Shown in pieces: positions 1-12,800 of a DNA stretch of 64,000 nucleotides (its first letter is position 1; every line of letters begins with the position of its first letter). The stretch comes from Hymenolepis diminuta. Lineage: Eukaryota > Platyhelminthes > Cestoda > Cyclophyllidea > Hymenolepididae. The notes below the pieces were generated by a model. The model made no database searches, was not told where the DNA came from, and saw only the letters and a program-made list of their open reading frames with translations. The stretch spans positions 1,793,399 to 1,857,398 of the forward strand of contig CAADRB010000024.1 in assembly GCA_900708905.1 (NCBI GenBank), in the 5' to 3' direction. The position numbers and the translations under genes are program-made.

Positions 1-840
1 TTTGCATATCTCACTTGTTGCATGATAGCGTCTTGCCTGGGATCATCCTTTCCCTTGACTAGTTGTTTTCTTCGTCGACCATCGGAACAGAGTGCCGTGA
101 CAATTTTGGGCAGATTCAACCCCCCAGCAAGGCGATAAGTATTGGCAAACCCAACCACTCGAACCAGATCGCAATATTTGCCGCTGGAATCTACACGTGG
201 AGGGCAAGTTACCACAGGAATAAGGTTCAAACATCGGTCAGGATCCCGAGATAAACGGTAGAGTGAAATATTCGAAGGTACAGGTATATCACCTGAAAAA
301 AGGAAGTAGTTACTTGTGATCTATCTATTTAAACATGCAAGTGGTATAAGAGGATTAAATGAGATGTTCGAGAGTATAACAATCGGTTCTAGGAGTAAAA
401 TCAAACTATAAGTCTGTCTACTTAAATAACACAGTTAGTAGTATGTTAGTATATAATGGACGTACCCTTAACACTGCGTTTGTTTTCAACATCCACATTT
501 GCCCATTCGATGTAAGCCCTAGCCAGGTTCTGCATTTGTTCAAAAAGGTCTGCTCGGGAGTTAGAATTTGATGAGCAGACTTCTTTAAAGAGCTGATGAG
601 CCACAGCTATTCGAACCGCGTTTCTGTTAGTCTTCAGACAGAGTAAGAAGAAAATTAAGGCTCATATTACAAATAAAGGTTAAGTGGAAAAATGAACTGC
701 CATACCGGTAGTTCTGTTCGAGAACGTTTAGCGCGTGAGGTAGTGGAATTATCGATCGTATCATCCAAATCAGCGTTGACCAATGAGAGAAGGGGAAATC
801 CAGTGTGATATGGGTGCCTACTGAGCAATGTTTTTACCAA
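1..840 (-). other. ATM: ATM pre-kinase and kinase N-lobe exons
   Basis: Three exons join in phase: 840-706 (LLSRHPYHT; ATM has HPHHT here), 631-466 (ending NKRSVKG) and 292 to about 15. The last carries the glycine-rich strand YRLAGGLNLPKI, the Lys in LVKGKDD and RQDAIMQQ. A GTGAGA donor at 14-9, directly after the QQ codons, probably ends this exon, so the catalytic GxxDRHxxN loop would lie on an exon left of the window. Confidence 0.9.
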
Positions 841-3800
841 CTAAAATAATATAAAGCATATTAAAAATTATTGGAAATAAAACAAGATTAATACTACTAA
901 AGTTGAAAAGATAACTGATGAAGGTATAAAGAAGGCATGAATGCTAAGACTCAGTGGCTGTAAAACACCTCGAAAATTCACCTTGTTGAGGTAATGTGTC
1001 ATGGGGCACTGAGGATATGACCAAACTAACAGTGAGGATGAAGAAAAAGTATTAATTTTCATGTATGTCGGTAGCGCATTGACCACCGTGCACGTCTGCT
1101 ACGTTAGAGGCTGTGGGTTTGATTTCCATCAGTACACACTCAGTGAGCGGAATGGCCAACCGCACTGGACAAATTTGGCTAATAAAAAGGGGGTAGCAGA
1201 ATTCAAATTCCTTAATGAAGCCATCCTCTAACCCAGGAATTATTATTACTTTTATCGATTTTATTAAATAATCTATTCATTGTAAAAAGCAAGAGGCTCA
1301 AATTCCAAGAAACGTAAAAAAACAACAGTTCTACATTTCTGATGTGAATAAAGGATGCAAATTATCGAGTTAGTTGTAAATTGATACCTAAAGCATGCTT
1401 TATTACTTCCAATAGGGACCGAAAATATACTGTTCACAGGTCACGTTCCAGAAAAACAGTGAGAAACGACACAAAGAAATTCGGGATGGTTGATTCCAAT
1501 GACAATATGAGTTAAAACAAATTCACAGAAATATAAACAGACCTAACTTAGAAGAGGATGTAAAACAGAGAAAATACTTCTAGTTGATAGCACTTCCTAA
1601 GAGTGCTAATAAAAAGATAGCTATTCTTCCATCTTACCCCTTCTAACATCCCCTTGAACGCCGCCTGGGTTTTGCTCCCACTTTTAGGAGTACTGAAAGT
1701 TGTTGTTAGTCTAACAAGAAGCTGCGGGAATAGAGGTAGAAATTTGTCCTCCCGAATTCTTGCTAGATGTGAACTTAAGGAGTTAAGCCAAGCCGGTGTA
1801 AACAGGGTTTCTGAAGTGGCAGTTCCGTCAGCACTATATCCAGCGAGTCCTCGATTTTCTGCCATCTGGGAGGCAGCGTTTAACCATAGAGAGACAAGAC
1901 GATAGACCTATGACAACAAGAAACAAATTTATTACTTAAATAAAACGAAAAATTACTATGTGATAACAAGCTACATTAAAATTATTCTTTTTGACTTCCA
2001 AAACTGATAATTCCGTTTAACAAATCAATGGTCATCTTATAGTGATCAGCTTCAGGATATTTTCGAATAAAAATTCTTACTCGGTTGTCACTAATTATAT
2101 TGTAGGATCTAAGTATCTCGACCTCAAGGCTATTTTTACGCACTTACTGAGGAACGCTTAATTCCCTGCCATAACCTCAAGCTTACTTGCAGAATCCTCT
2201 TGTCTTCAAGCTATTTATTTCAATTAGAGTGATGAAACTGTGAGTGAGCATTTGTCGATCTCAGTTTCCCTTGATCAGCAGTACCCTGAACTCGTCCATC
2301 TGTTCATGTTACCTTTTCTGAATTCGCTAATATATACTCCTTCTGTAAGTACAGACATCATCCGCTGCGCACACCTCTATTGCAGTCTACCTTCCTTTCA
2401 TGGGTTCTAGTGCCTCCCTAATAAACTCTGCTCCCCACTGTCTTACATTCCATCATGTTATGTGGTGAAGTCAGAAGTCGTAAGAGGTCAGAGGAGTGAT
2501 AGCTCAGCCATACTCAACAATATATCTGTCATATGCAGATAAGTTTATCGATTCTCCTTTTGTCCTTAACTGCCCTGTTTCATTTAAAAGTATATCTGCA
2601 CTCGTACCTCACGCGTGTCCTTGTCCAGGTGACTCATAAAAACTGTCTTTGTATTTCATACACATACACACGACAGACACAAGCTTGTCATTTACCGGTT
2701 CCTAAGATCTCCTCTTGCCTCCTCCCTCCCCATCTCTCTTTTATTCGGTTAAATCCTCATCGTGCTTTTTTCAATACATTTTGGCCTACCCAACTCTCTG
2801 TGTTCCACTTTTTGGAGCTGTTATTTGCTGTTGTTAGCTGCTAGCTATAGTCTTAACTTCTACGATCCGATTCCTTTTACACCAACAATAGACCTACTAC
2901 AAGGTTTTCTATATAAAAACATTAATACTGATAATGAGTTTATAATCCGAAATATAACATCGAAAGCATTATAATTGTTTCACTTTTATTAAATACTAAA
3001 AAAGTAGTTTTGTGGTTCCGTTCTTACCTTCAAATTGAACTTGTCACTTTGTGCCAGACACTGACAATACGAAAGAATAGCAGAGGAAAAGAATGTCTGA
3101 AGATTCGAAAACAGATTTGAAAGCTCTGCACTCTCGATTGTAGACTGACGCTGAAGCAAACGAAGGAATCGACTAAAGACACAAACAGATTCACCAATTC
3201 AAACTTATTTAAATAGTATGTATTCAGATATGATTCAAACAATAAACCTCTTTTTGTCAACTTCTGTCAAACATGCAGCATCGGCATCAGCATCTGTGAG
3301 TAATCTTCTTCGAGCTGCAAACTCTGGAGACCTTAGATATGCATCAAGAGCCTGGAATTGGGCATCAGCAAACTCCGCAAGCACTGCAGAGGCCTCTGCT
3401 GAACTATGCAGTGGAGGTTTAACTTCGGGTGGCCAACACCTTTCAGTTAACTCGATCGCCTAGAAAATAAATTGTACAAAATTAATTTTAATTAAATATT
3501 ATAAGTAGAGGAATAATTCTAGTTCGTGACTTTACTGGTTTGAGCTCTTGAGAAATAAGATCAGCCGAACTCATTGAGCCGGATTCAGCAAAGCATTTAC
3601 AAAGCACAACGGTAGAAGACAGATACGTCTCCAATAACAACCTAGTAGGAAGATCATGACTAATTTTCAAGTTAGATAAACGTCGGGAAGTCTCTTGAAG
3701 AACTCCGCTTAGTTTTGCACAAGATAAAGATGTCTCCCCACAAAGGCGTTGTAATCTTGATCGAGTAAGAGCTACGGATAGATCCTGTTTCATATTCAGG

Positions 3801-6800
3801 AGTTGAGAAGAAGAATTGACTGGGGGGATAGTTCTTAGTAGCTGCTCAGCATGTAATGCTTTTCCGTGTTTGATGTATAAATCTGCAAGCTGTAATTGGG
3901 CATGGATATTCAACGACGAAATTTCATCTTCATTATCTGATAAGGCTTGAGCAAGACGAATTGTAGCTTCCATTAAAGATGAGGGCTTGGAGTTTTCTTT
4001 TTTGATGCATTGATCGATAGAAGCTTGAAGAAGAATTAGAGGTGCAATTTTCCTTGATTCAGATTGTTTGTCCTGTAGATCACAGACATGACTCCAAGTT
4101 TTTAATAAATTCAATTCCGTTGAAAATTCCAGGAGATTTACTCCATTGAAAGAGATAACATCAACTAATGAGTTGCTAAAGATGGTTGAGTATGCGAAAA
4201 TATTCAATCTTACCTTCGATTATTGATCAGCTTTCTGATGTGTTTCCAGTCCTCACAACAAACTGACTTTTGGAGGAGATAGATTAATTTCTCATCGTCC
4301 TGATGAGATTTGGTTTTATAAGGCAAAGGGTTCCAGTCACTCAGAATCGATAATGATTTCTGCCGAACATCTTCCAAGTTCTCGGAAACCGATAAATCTG
4401 TGTCAATTCCACGTTGAAGTGAAAGATTTGAAACGGTGGGCAGTTTGACAAATGGATCTCTTGAACGAGTTTTAAAATCGATGCCAAAGACCATAGGTTG
4501 CTTGGTGGTCTGCAATTGAGTTGGTTTACCTATCTTCCAAGGATTAGAACGCCAAGCGACACGATATTTAGCTTCAAGCAATAACGTCATCTGCTCATCT
4601 TCCACCACTTAAGAAGTTAAAACATACCAATTACATTATTTGAAATGGATTTAAATTGTTTTCTGGAAAGGTTTTAAAACATACTAGATGGAACAGAAAT
4701 TAATCGAGAGAAGGCCTTATCAGCTCCAATTTGATGAAGATGCAACGCAATTTGAGTAATGTCTATATCATCATCTGACAGTGTGGAACTCCATCGACCA
4801 TCCAATTCAGCAATTGCACATCTAAAATCAATAAGAACGCCTAAGGATTTATCTACATGGCAATCAAAAATGCAAATGACGGATCATCTCTTACCGAAAA
4901 CGATTCTCGAGATTAATAGATTGGTCGAAAAAGGGTGCCAATGCGATCTGAGCTGTTTTCAGACTTTCAAGATCACCTTGTACCTTGCATAAATCGATCC
5001 AAAGGTTCTGGGCGATAACATTACTTATCATCTCAGATGGCCTATAGTAATAACAAATAAAACGCCTAACAACAGAGGAAGATCATTATTCACATAAATA
5101 AACTTTGAACTCTTTCTTTAAAGTGTAAATGAAGAAAACGAAAAAATGGAGGCCTGAAATATTTAAGAACTGACCGTCTGAGCCATTCCAGCTCATAGAA
5201 AAGCCAAGCGGTTTCAACACATCCAGAACGAAGTGCGCTTCTTGAAGAAGTGAGCCAGTCAAAACTCCATTCCACCTTTGAAGTAGCTCTGCTCAAAATA
5301 AACAACAAACATAGCATGAAATTGATCTTATTTTTAATTACTAACTCACCCTGTTCGAATAAGCCACTGCGAATATGAATGTAAAGCCATTAGAACTGAT
5401 TGGATAAAGTCCTTCATTTCGGGTCTTTCAATAAGTGAGTTAAACGAGTCCTTTAAATTACAAAGAGCTTTTTCTGCTAATTTTGCAGCTCTAGGATTAG
5501 CTGTCATTTTCAAATTCACCAAAAGAACAGCGAAGATCCAAGGTACTAGATGCTTTGCAATTGACGCCTAAATCAGTTTGTCATTATGAAATCAAAATCA
5601 CCTCTTCAAGAATAAGTGATTTGAAAGCCTGAAAGAAGCCGTCTAACACCAAATCTTTCCCAAAAAGCCATTCAGCAATTCTTAAAATGACAGGTTTCGT
5701 TTGACTGTAGGGGGTTTTCACAAGATTGGTAAAATTATTCGAGCATAGTTCACCAAGAGCTGATTCAGAAATATTTCGAATTTTGAATTTCAAGAAATTC
5801 TAAAAAAACACCAAAGTTGATGTGTAAAATATTCAAATACCTGTGTCTGAGAAGCTTTGATACCGTTCAACTCTTCATTCGAAACATAAGGAGCAAGTTT
5901 GGTCATGAGGCTCATGTCCTGTTCAGCTTCAGATATATTGATGTTTTCGAAGAGATTCAATCGAATTTGAGGATCAGATAACACCGCTCGAAGGCAATGG
6001 GGTCCCAATCTTGAAAAACTTGAACTAAATAAACGCAATGATCAAAAATATCACATGAGCCTACTCTGGAGAAGTAATCTTATTCACAATTGTCACCATG
6101 GCTCTGATTTGCTCAACAGCCAAGGGATCTGGCGATTTATCAACAAAAATTTTCTTTATTTCATCAAATAACTCAGAAATTATATCGTTTTCGTCGAAAT
6201 CTGATTCCAGACAAGCAATACATTCCGCAATAGCACGGCATGTAGCGGAATCAATACTCACCGCATCATTGGCTCTTAATAAACTTATCAACAACTTCAT
6301 CAGCTTCTGACGATTCTGGTTGGCTAGAACAGTATTGTCGACAGTTCCTGCAGGAGGAACCCAATTTTGAATTGTGGAGGCTCCTGATAAGCTAGCTTTC
6401 GATTCACCGAGTTCGTGAGGCAAAACAACCAATCTCTCGTGCAACTTCAGTGCATCCGTCTCACATTTCGATTGAAGAAGACTGATTAAGTGTCGAAAAC
6501 CGGTAGCTCGATATTTTAGTAAATTTGGGTAACGCGTGTTATTAAGAGTTCTAATGAAGCGAAATATTTCCTGGAACAGAGATGTCATTATTTATTAAAT
6601 CTCTATGTACTTGATTGGGATCATTTCTATTGCAGGTACAGTTGGTTAAAAGATGAGGCTTGTAAGCTGATAAAATACCTCCATTTGTCGATACGTTATC
6701 AATTTGGCAGATAGCTTTCGAAAATCGTGTTCCACCAGAAACATGGAAAAGCATAGCCAAAATATGATCAATCTATTAAAAATTAAGACAAACGTTCACC

Positions 6801-9800
6801 CTACTTTATCAGAAAATTCCAAATGAACAGTATCCGGTAAAGAGGGCAATTTTACAGAAATTTCCCCAAGCAAATAAACTGCCGAATTGTGCCATGAAGT
6901 CTCAAGCTATTTTAATTGATAATAAGCTGATTTGTTAAATTACCTGATCACTTGAAGTTGTATTATCATGTGACAAGATTTCATCCAAAATTGATGAGAG
7001 TGAAAACAAGAGGAAACCAATATTGACCAATCGATTTCTATATTTAAGTAATATAATGAAATTGTACGATACCTTTGATATTCAGCATCTATGAGATCGA
7101 TAATTCCACCAATAAGACGCCAGTTCAAATAGCTTCTGGGAGTTTCCTTGACGTCAGAGGTCAAACTTAGAAGATTAAGGAAACGAGCGATTCCAAGCCA
7201 TGCACAGACCCGTGAATAATGCCCACCAAGGGGGTCAAAGAGCGAGCCTTCAGATGGTTGACTAGAATTCTCCAGTAGGAAACAGGCGGCTTCCAAAAGA
7301 GCCTCCGATAATTTCTTAACAAATGGAAAACACCACTTTAAGTAAATATGCACAAATATGATGCAAACATAAAATCAATATCCGATCCTCACCAATACGA
7401 AGTCAGGACTTAAAGAAACGGATTCTGATAGGACTTGTGAGGCTATTTTTACCGTTTCTCCTAGTGTAGAACTTGAGAAAAGTGCTTTTGTTATTTCGGT
7501 ACCGTTCACTCCACGGGCTGGGAAAAATTGGACAAGGAGAATCGATAAACGAGATATCAAGTGATGGCTAAGAAATGTGGCGTCATTCTCGAGATCATAA
7601 GTATTATTGCTCGAGAAGAGAAGGAAAAAGTGAATCAGATGCTTAGAAATTTCCACCAGATTTTCGATACTACTCAATGATTTAAAGTATGCCTAAAACG
7701 AGGTAAAAATTATTAATATCATTCTACTTATAGCATATCAGTAGCAAACATTTAGCTTACAGTATCAACTGATTTTAGGCGATTAATATGGTCTATAAAT
7801 GAATCCTTTCCGAACAAATAAGCTGCAATTTGGATTGGTTTTGGATTCTTTAAACCTTCACCTACTGCTTCAACTCCAGCCAATCGAAGAAACACACCAT
7901 ATTCATGCGAAGAGTTTCTAAAAAACATACCAGTCAGCGAAATTTATAAACTTGCTCCAGAAATTCATCAAAAGAGGTGAATCCAAATACTTTTGCCGCA
8001 ATATCAAATTCTTTAGTATGTGCTGACCGATCGAATTGGCCATTAGAGATCTCCCAGAGACAAAGAGACAGTAAATTAGATCTCAATTTATTTTTAAAGT
8101 ACGTTCCATTATGATTAGCTAAGCGTTTCAAAATAACCTACAAAGAAGATGGTTAAACACGTTATTCCTTACCTGATTGATTAATTCCGGTGAATCAGAA
8201 TTCCTAATGAGGTAACAGCAAGTGGAGACTACAAGCGACAGCGGAGACTGTGAATTGGGACCGCGTTTCAACAATAGTGAAGATGAAGAATATCGCATAC
8301 TGTCATTTTCTGACGCATTGCCACAGAGGCCAAAGCTCTCTTGATTCGATTTTGAAACAAGAAGAAACAAAACTGTGTCAAGTATATATAAAATAGCCGG
8401 AGATTTCAGATCCGACATTTTTGAAAGAAATCCAACAAAGTTTGATACGAAGGACATAAGGGATCCTTGTGGTTCAAAAGAAAGCCTAAAGGAACTTACC
8501 ACTTAATATAATAAACTAACCTTTGTAGGAGTGTAAAAACCTGAAAATTCGTATTGAGATCTTTCTGTGACAAGAATATGTCCAAAGGCATGATAGAGAT
8601 CTCCTCAGAAATCAATCCAATCGAATGTAACTGAAATCACAAAATAGAGTTTACTGAATCGAAATAAGTAGACTAAATTTAAAATTGATAATTCTACCTT
8701 GACTTTTACTGCAACTGCGTCACAGAAAACCGAAGACACATAAGAGGGTAGAAAATTTTCCTCAATTTTCGGCCATCTCGATCCTCCGGCTATCCAAGCT
8801 GTTTCGGCCAACTTTACAGCTTGGCCGGCTATCTGTTCCCAGATCTCATTGCTTAAAACCTCTTCACTAACCGTTGTGGCATGGTTGTATAATATTAAAC
8901 CGAAATTGTTTAACCCTGATATCACATCAAGAAACAAAGGATATCTTTTTAAGATGAGCTGAGTTTTTAAAGCATCTTTAAGAGCATCGATTAGACAACA
9001 GAATAGTTCAATAGCAGTTTCGCCCGCAGTTGTAGATAATCTCGCTGTTGTCAAATGCCGAAGGAAAGTAATCAACCATTTAGTGTCTTTAGCACATTTC
9101 CACGACAACGAAGGTAAAATATTTTGAAGACAAGCAACTGCCTCGATAAATAAGCCGTCATAAGCGAAAGCTGCAGGTGGGATACTGGTTGTCTGTTCGC
9201 AAGAATTTGATCTAGAATCGCCCCTGCTCTCCTCTTCTACAACTCCTAACACATTATCTGTTGACATATCACTGATAATATCGAAGTCTACATCGGATAC
9301 CGATTCATTAGTTTTCTTGATTTCTTTAAAGACAAGTAGGTTTTGAATCAATAAACTAATTTTACTAGGCCACTGTTGTATAGGAAGCTCTTTTAGAAGT
9401 TCAAAAAGCACAGAAGATAAACCTTTTCGTCGTTCAAAATCAGACAAAATATAATCGACTACTTCTTGCAAGTAGTTGGCCTCTATCTGCTTTCCTATTA
9501 TAAGATGATAAAATGGACGAGTCCAAAGATCCTTAGGTTCCGAAATATTCGATTGAACAAATTGTGTGATCATTTCTCGATGTTTTTCACCGAAATCGGG
9601 TACAATGTTACCACAGGGTAGCTCATGGGGAAGTTTTTCCGGTTGTAGAAAAAGACTTAAACTCCAATGCAAGTGATAGCAGCGATGTATGTCAAAACTT
9701 CCAGAATTTTCAAAGAGAAGTACAATCGGCGAAGGTAAATCAGATTGACTTGAACACAAAAGTCCCATTGAGATTTTTGGATAAATAAGATAGACGGAAA

Positions 9801-12800
9801 CAGCTAGACGGTATCTCCAGGGAACAAATGGATTCCCAAAGTTAGGTGTCGATAGCAAGATTTGCCATAATCTTGAAAGGTGTTTGGACCTGGAAGATAG
9901 AATAGATGTATGATTTCCAGAGTCTAGCTCCAGTAAATTTTCAAATAGACAACAGATTAGCCGGTCTAGCATTAGAGATAGTTGTTTTTCGCTATTATAT
10001 CGTTGTTCACGGTCTTTGGTCATCAGTGATTGTTCAAACCATCTAGATAAAACGAATATTAGTTACTATTAATTACGACTAAGTAAACCGAACAAAACTT
10101 GAAAACTCACTTGATAGCTTGGTCCCATATCTTTTCCAGACATGGTACTTTATCAGCCAAATCTATTGGGTCTTTCCTTGAACAATAAACAGCAGCTTTC
10201 AACGCAGTAATCGTCGCCGATATTGCACATCCAATACCTAGAGGTCGCTTCGTTGAACCAAGCATGTTTGACACAGCATCCAGAGCTTCAAACCAATCAA
10301 ACGCATGGAAGGATTCTGTTGCAACAGATCTTTGCCATTGGAAACGAAGCATCCAATCAAAAACTGGCCACCATAACCAGCCGATAGGTTCATTGGCATT
10401 AAGAAGTTGTGTAAAAAATCCGTAGATTCCCGTCGATTTGGTAATAGATAATTTCGATCGTAGATAACCTTGAATCTCAGTCTAAATAAATCAATAAAGC
10501 TATTCAAAAACCAACCATTTTGAAAGTTTCAGTAACTACCAAAAGTGCTCCAAATGTGGCGAAGATGTCTTGCATTTCAACTAATTTGGAACTTAACGAA
10601 TGCTGTGCTTGAAATAACATTCGATTGCAACATCGACTCCATTCTGATGTGAAAAGTGCAGCAAGAAGCCGGCAAAACGGTTCAACCTCCATAGCAAATT
10701 CGTTGGATTTCAAAGCAAGACAAGTATTGAGGATCCACCGTGAAAGAATCAAAAATTCGCATCCAATGTCGATGGATTTCGGATGTGGACGGCGGCCATT
10801 TTTATCAGGGAGAAGAGATGGTTTTTTATCAGCTAGGAAACAGGTATCACCGAGCAAGGAGGGTTGGACAGTGGAGTTATCTGATATTGAGAAGAGATTT
10901 TCCAGTACTTCTACTCTGATGTAGAAATCATCCAAGGCGTAGGGATCACCTAGACATTCACTAACCTAAAAAGAATATTGAAACTCATCATTACCCTACT
11001 GGGTTATTCAAAAACATGTTAGGTCAAATCAAAATTTTATATATAAATTATAGCTTTCCTCAATAATTTCCCCTTCCTCCTAAAAATAGGGCTTAAAGAA
11101 ATATGTGTTAAACGAAAAATAATTTCAACATAAGCTTGTAGCACCAGCACACCATGAATCATAGGCCTGCTCAATCTCCCTACATATTGCGTGTCTACAA
11201 ACACATACCTCTGCTCTAACTGTCATTGGAAAAAGAATTTGAAATCGGCCAACCATCTTATTGTAAGCCACCGTGGCCAATGGTTAGATCAAGCGTTATA
11301 GTCATCAGTCACCCCAAATCCAAGTGAAGTTAGGCGGACACGGGGCAAATAGTTGTCTTTTCTCGCCATTTGTAATCTTTATGCTTCTTGGTCTGTCCTA
11401 CAAACATCTTACAGACTTTTTACTCTTTCATATTTTAATAAAGGTGCATTTAGACGAATCAAATTTTAAATGCTTACTAACATTACATACCTCTAGTGTT
11501 CATTGTCTAAAATTGGGTTAAACTATTTTATCTGTTCTTAAAATAGGAAGTTGATCCTTAATCACCCAGAATATGGATGGTCAAAAGAAAAAGAGACAGA
11601 TCGTATTCAAGTCAATTTAATTTAGTATTAAGAAAGCAAATAAAAAATAACTTTCAGGCTCATTTAGGAAAACGGTTTTCAACGCCTATCTTGGATTAGG
11701 GGGAGACATTACTGAGCCCTTCTGGTGAGAAACTCGAATTCTACTACTCTCCATATTAGCCGGACTTAATAAGTGCGGTTGGCTATTTCGCTCTCACTGG
11801 ATTTGGGCCAATGTTAATATTAATGTGCCACCAATCCAAAAGTACGTAAATAACTTATTTATAAGAAAAGATATGCAACAATCTTTTCTGTAGCACCAAC
11901 AATGACAGAATATCTAAGAATGCAATTCGTATCAGCTCTAGAATAGGTTTTCGACCGTGCTAAGGCATCTAGGTTAGGAAAATTTAAAACCACTTAGAAG
12001 TATAATCATGAAATAACTGACCAATGAAAGAGACTTGAGCGCTTTAGAGCTTGAAAGAACGTTGTAGTATAGTGAATAAGATTTAAGCGGGAGTAATGTT
12101 TGAAAATTTTTGCGAAAATCAGGGGAAGAGAGTTCAGAACTTAATAAATCAAAATCCAAACAGAAATGCACGATCTTTTCAAGATGAAAGGGATCATTTG
12201 TGATAAGGAGATAGTAAAAACCACAAAACAAGACGAAAACATCACCGATGGAAAGTAGAGATTATTTTAAGATTTCAGAATTCGAATCACGATTTGTACT
12301 GGATGCTATATCAATAAACCTTTTTGCTGCAGCTAGCTAATCCTCATAAGCAGTCTAGATAGCGTCTAGCCGGATCCCCTATTATAAATTTGCTCCCAAA
12401 ATCAGCTAGGCCGCTCCCAAAATAGGGAGAACAAGAAAGGTGCTGAGTAGAGAGGATTTGTTGATCCGTAAACGATGAGACAGTAAGAATTTTAAGCGAA
12501 TGGAACTTCTTATGAGTCGCTGTCCAAGAGCCTGGTCCTTAAATACAAACAACGCCAAGCTGCAGGGATAGTGACTGCTGATTGCCTGGAGGCCTCTGCA
12601 GGCGAACGCTACAGATTTAATAGAAACCAATTTATTCCATTGGGTACCAGAGAATATGTGAATATTCTATTTTAATAATTTTTTACTATTATAACTTCAG
12701 GCTAAAAATCCCAGAATATCTCCGAGAGAGAGATGAAAAAAGGGAATTTCAGAATAACTCTACCTGAGTGTAATTATGATAAATGGTGAATTGAAAACCT

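Larger units (their letters stand above)
1638..5600 (-). other. ATM: ATM FAT region exons
   Basis: This block encodes the alpha-helical FAT region that cradles the kinase. Visible exons include one ending near 4210, one at about 4207-3530, one near 3460-3250 containing FADAQFQALDAYLRSPEF, one at 3172-3028 (FFSSAILSYCQCLAQSDKF) and one at 1907-1638 (VYRLVSLWLNAASQM, then KFLPLFPQLLVRL). The last matches the ATM stretch VFRLCSLWLEN..KFLPLMYQLAARM. The exon phase at 3028/1907 is 0/0 and at 1638/840 is 0/0. The plus-strand open frames in this interval are antisense shadows. Confidence 0.85.

Noticed and set aside
1063..1135. Possible functional tRNA gene
   Set aside because: A- and B-box-like motifs exist, but acceptor and anticodon stems do not pair convincingly, and the segment is joined to a dispersed repeat tail.
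4759..4992. Plus-strand open frame of 77 codons
   Set aside because: It lies over minus-strand ATM FAT exons whose homology and phase are clear. The plus-strand frames at 3218-3463, 6098-6310 and 10625-10924 are rejected for the same reason.
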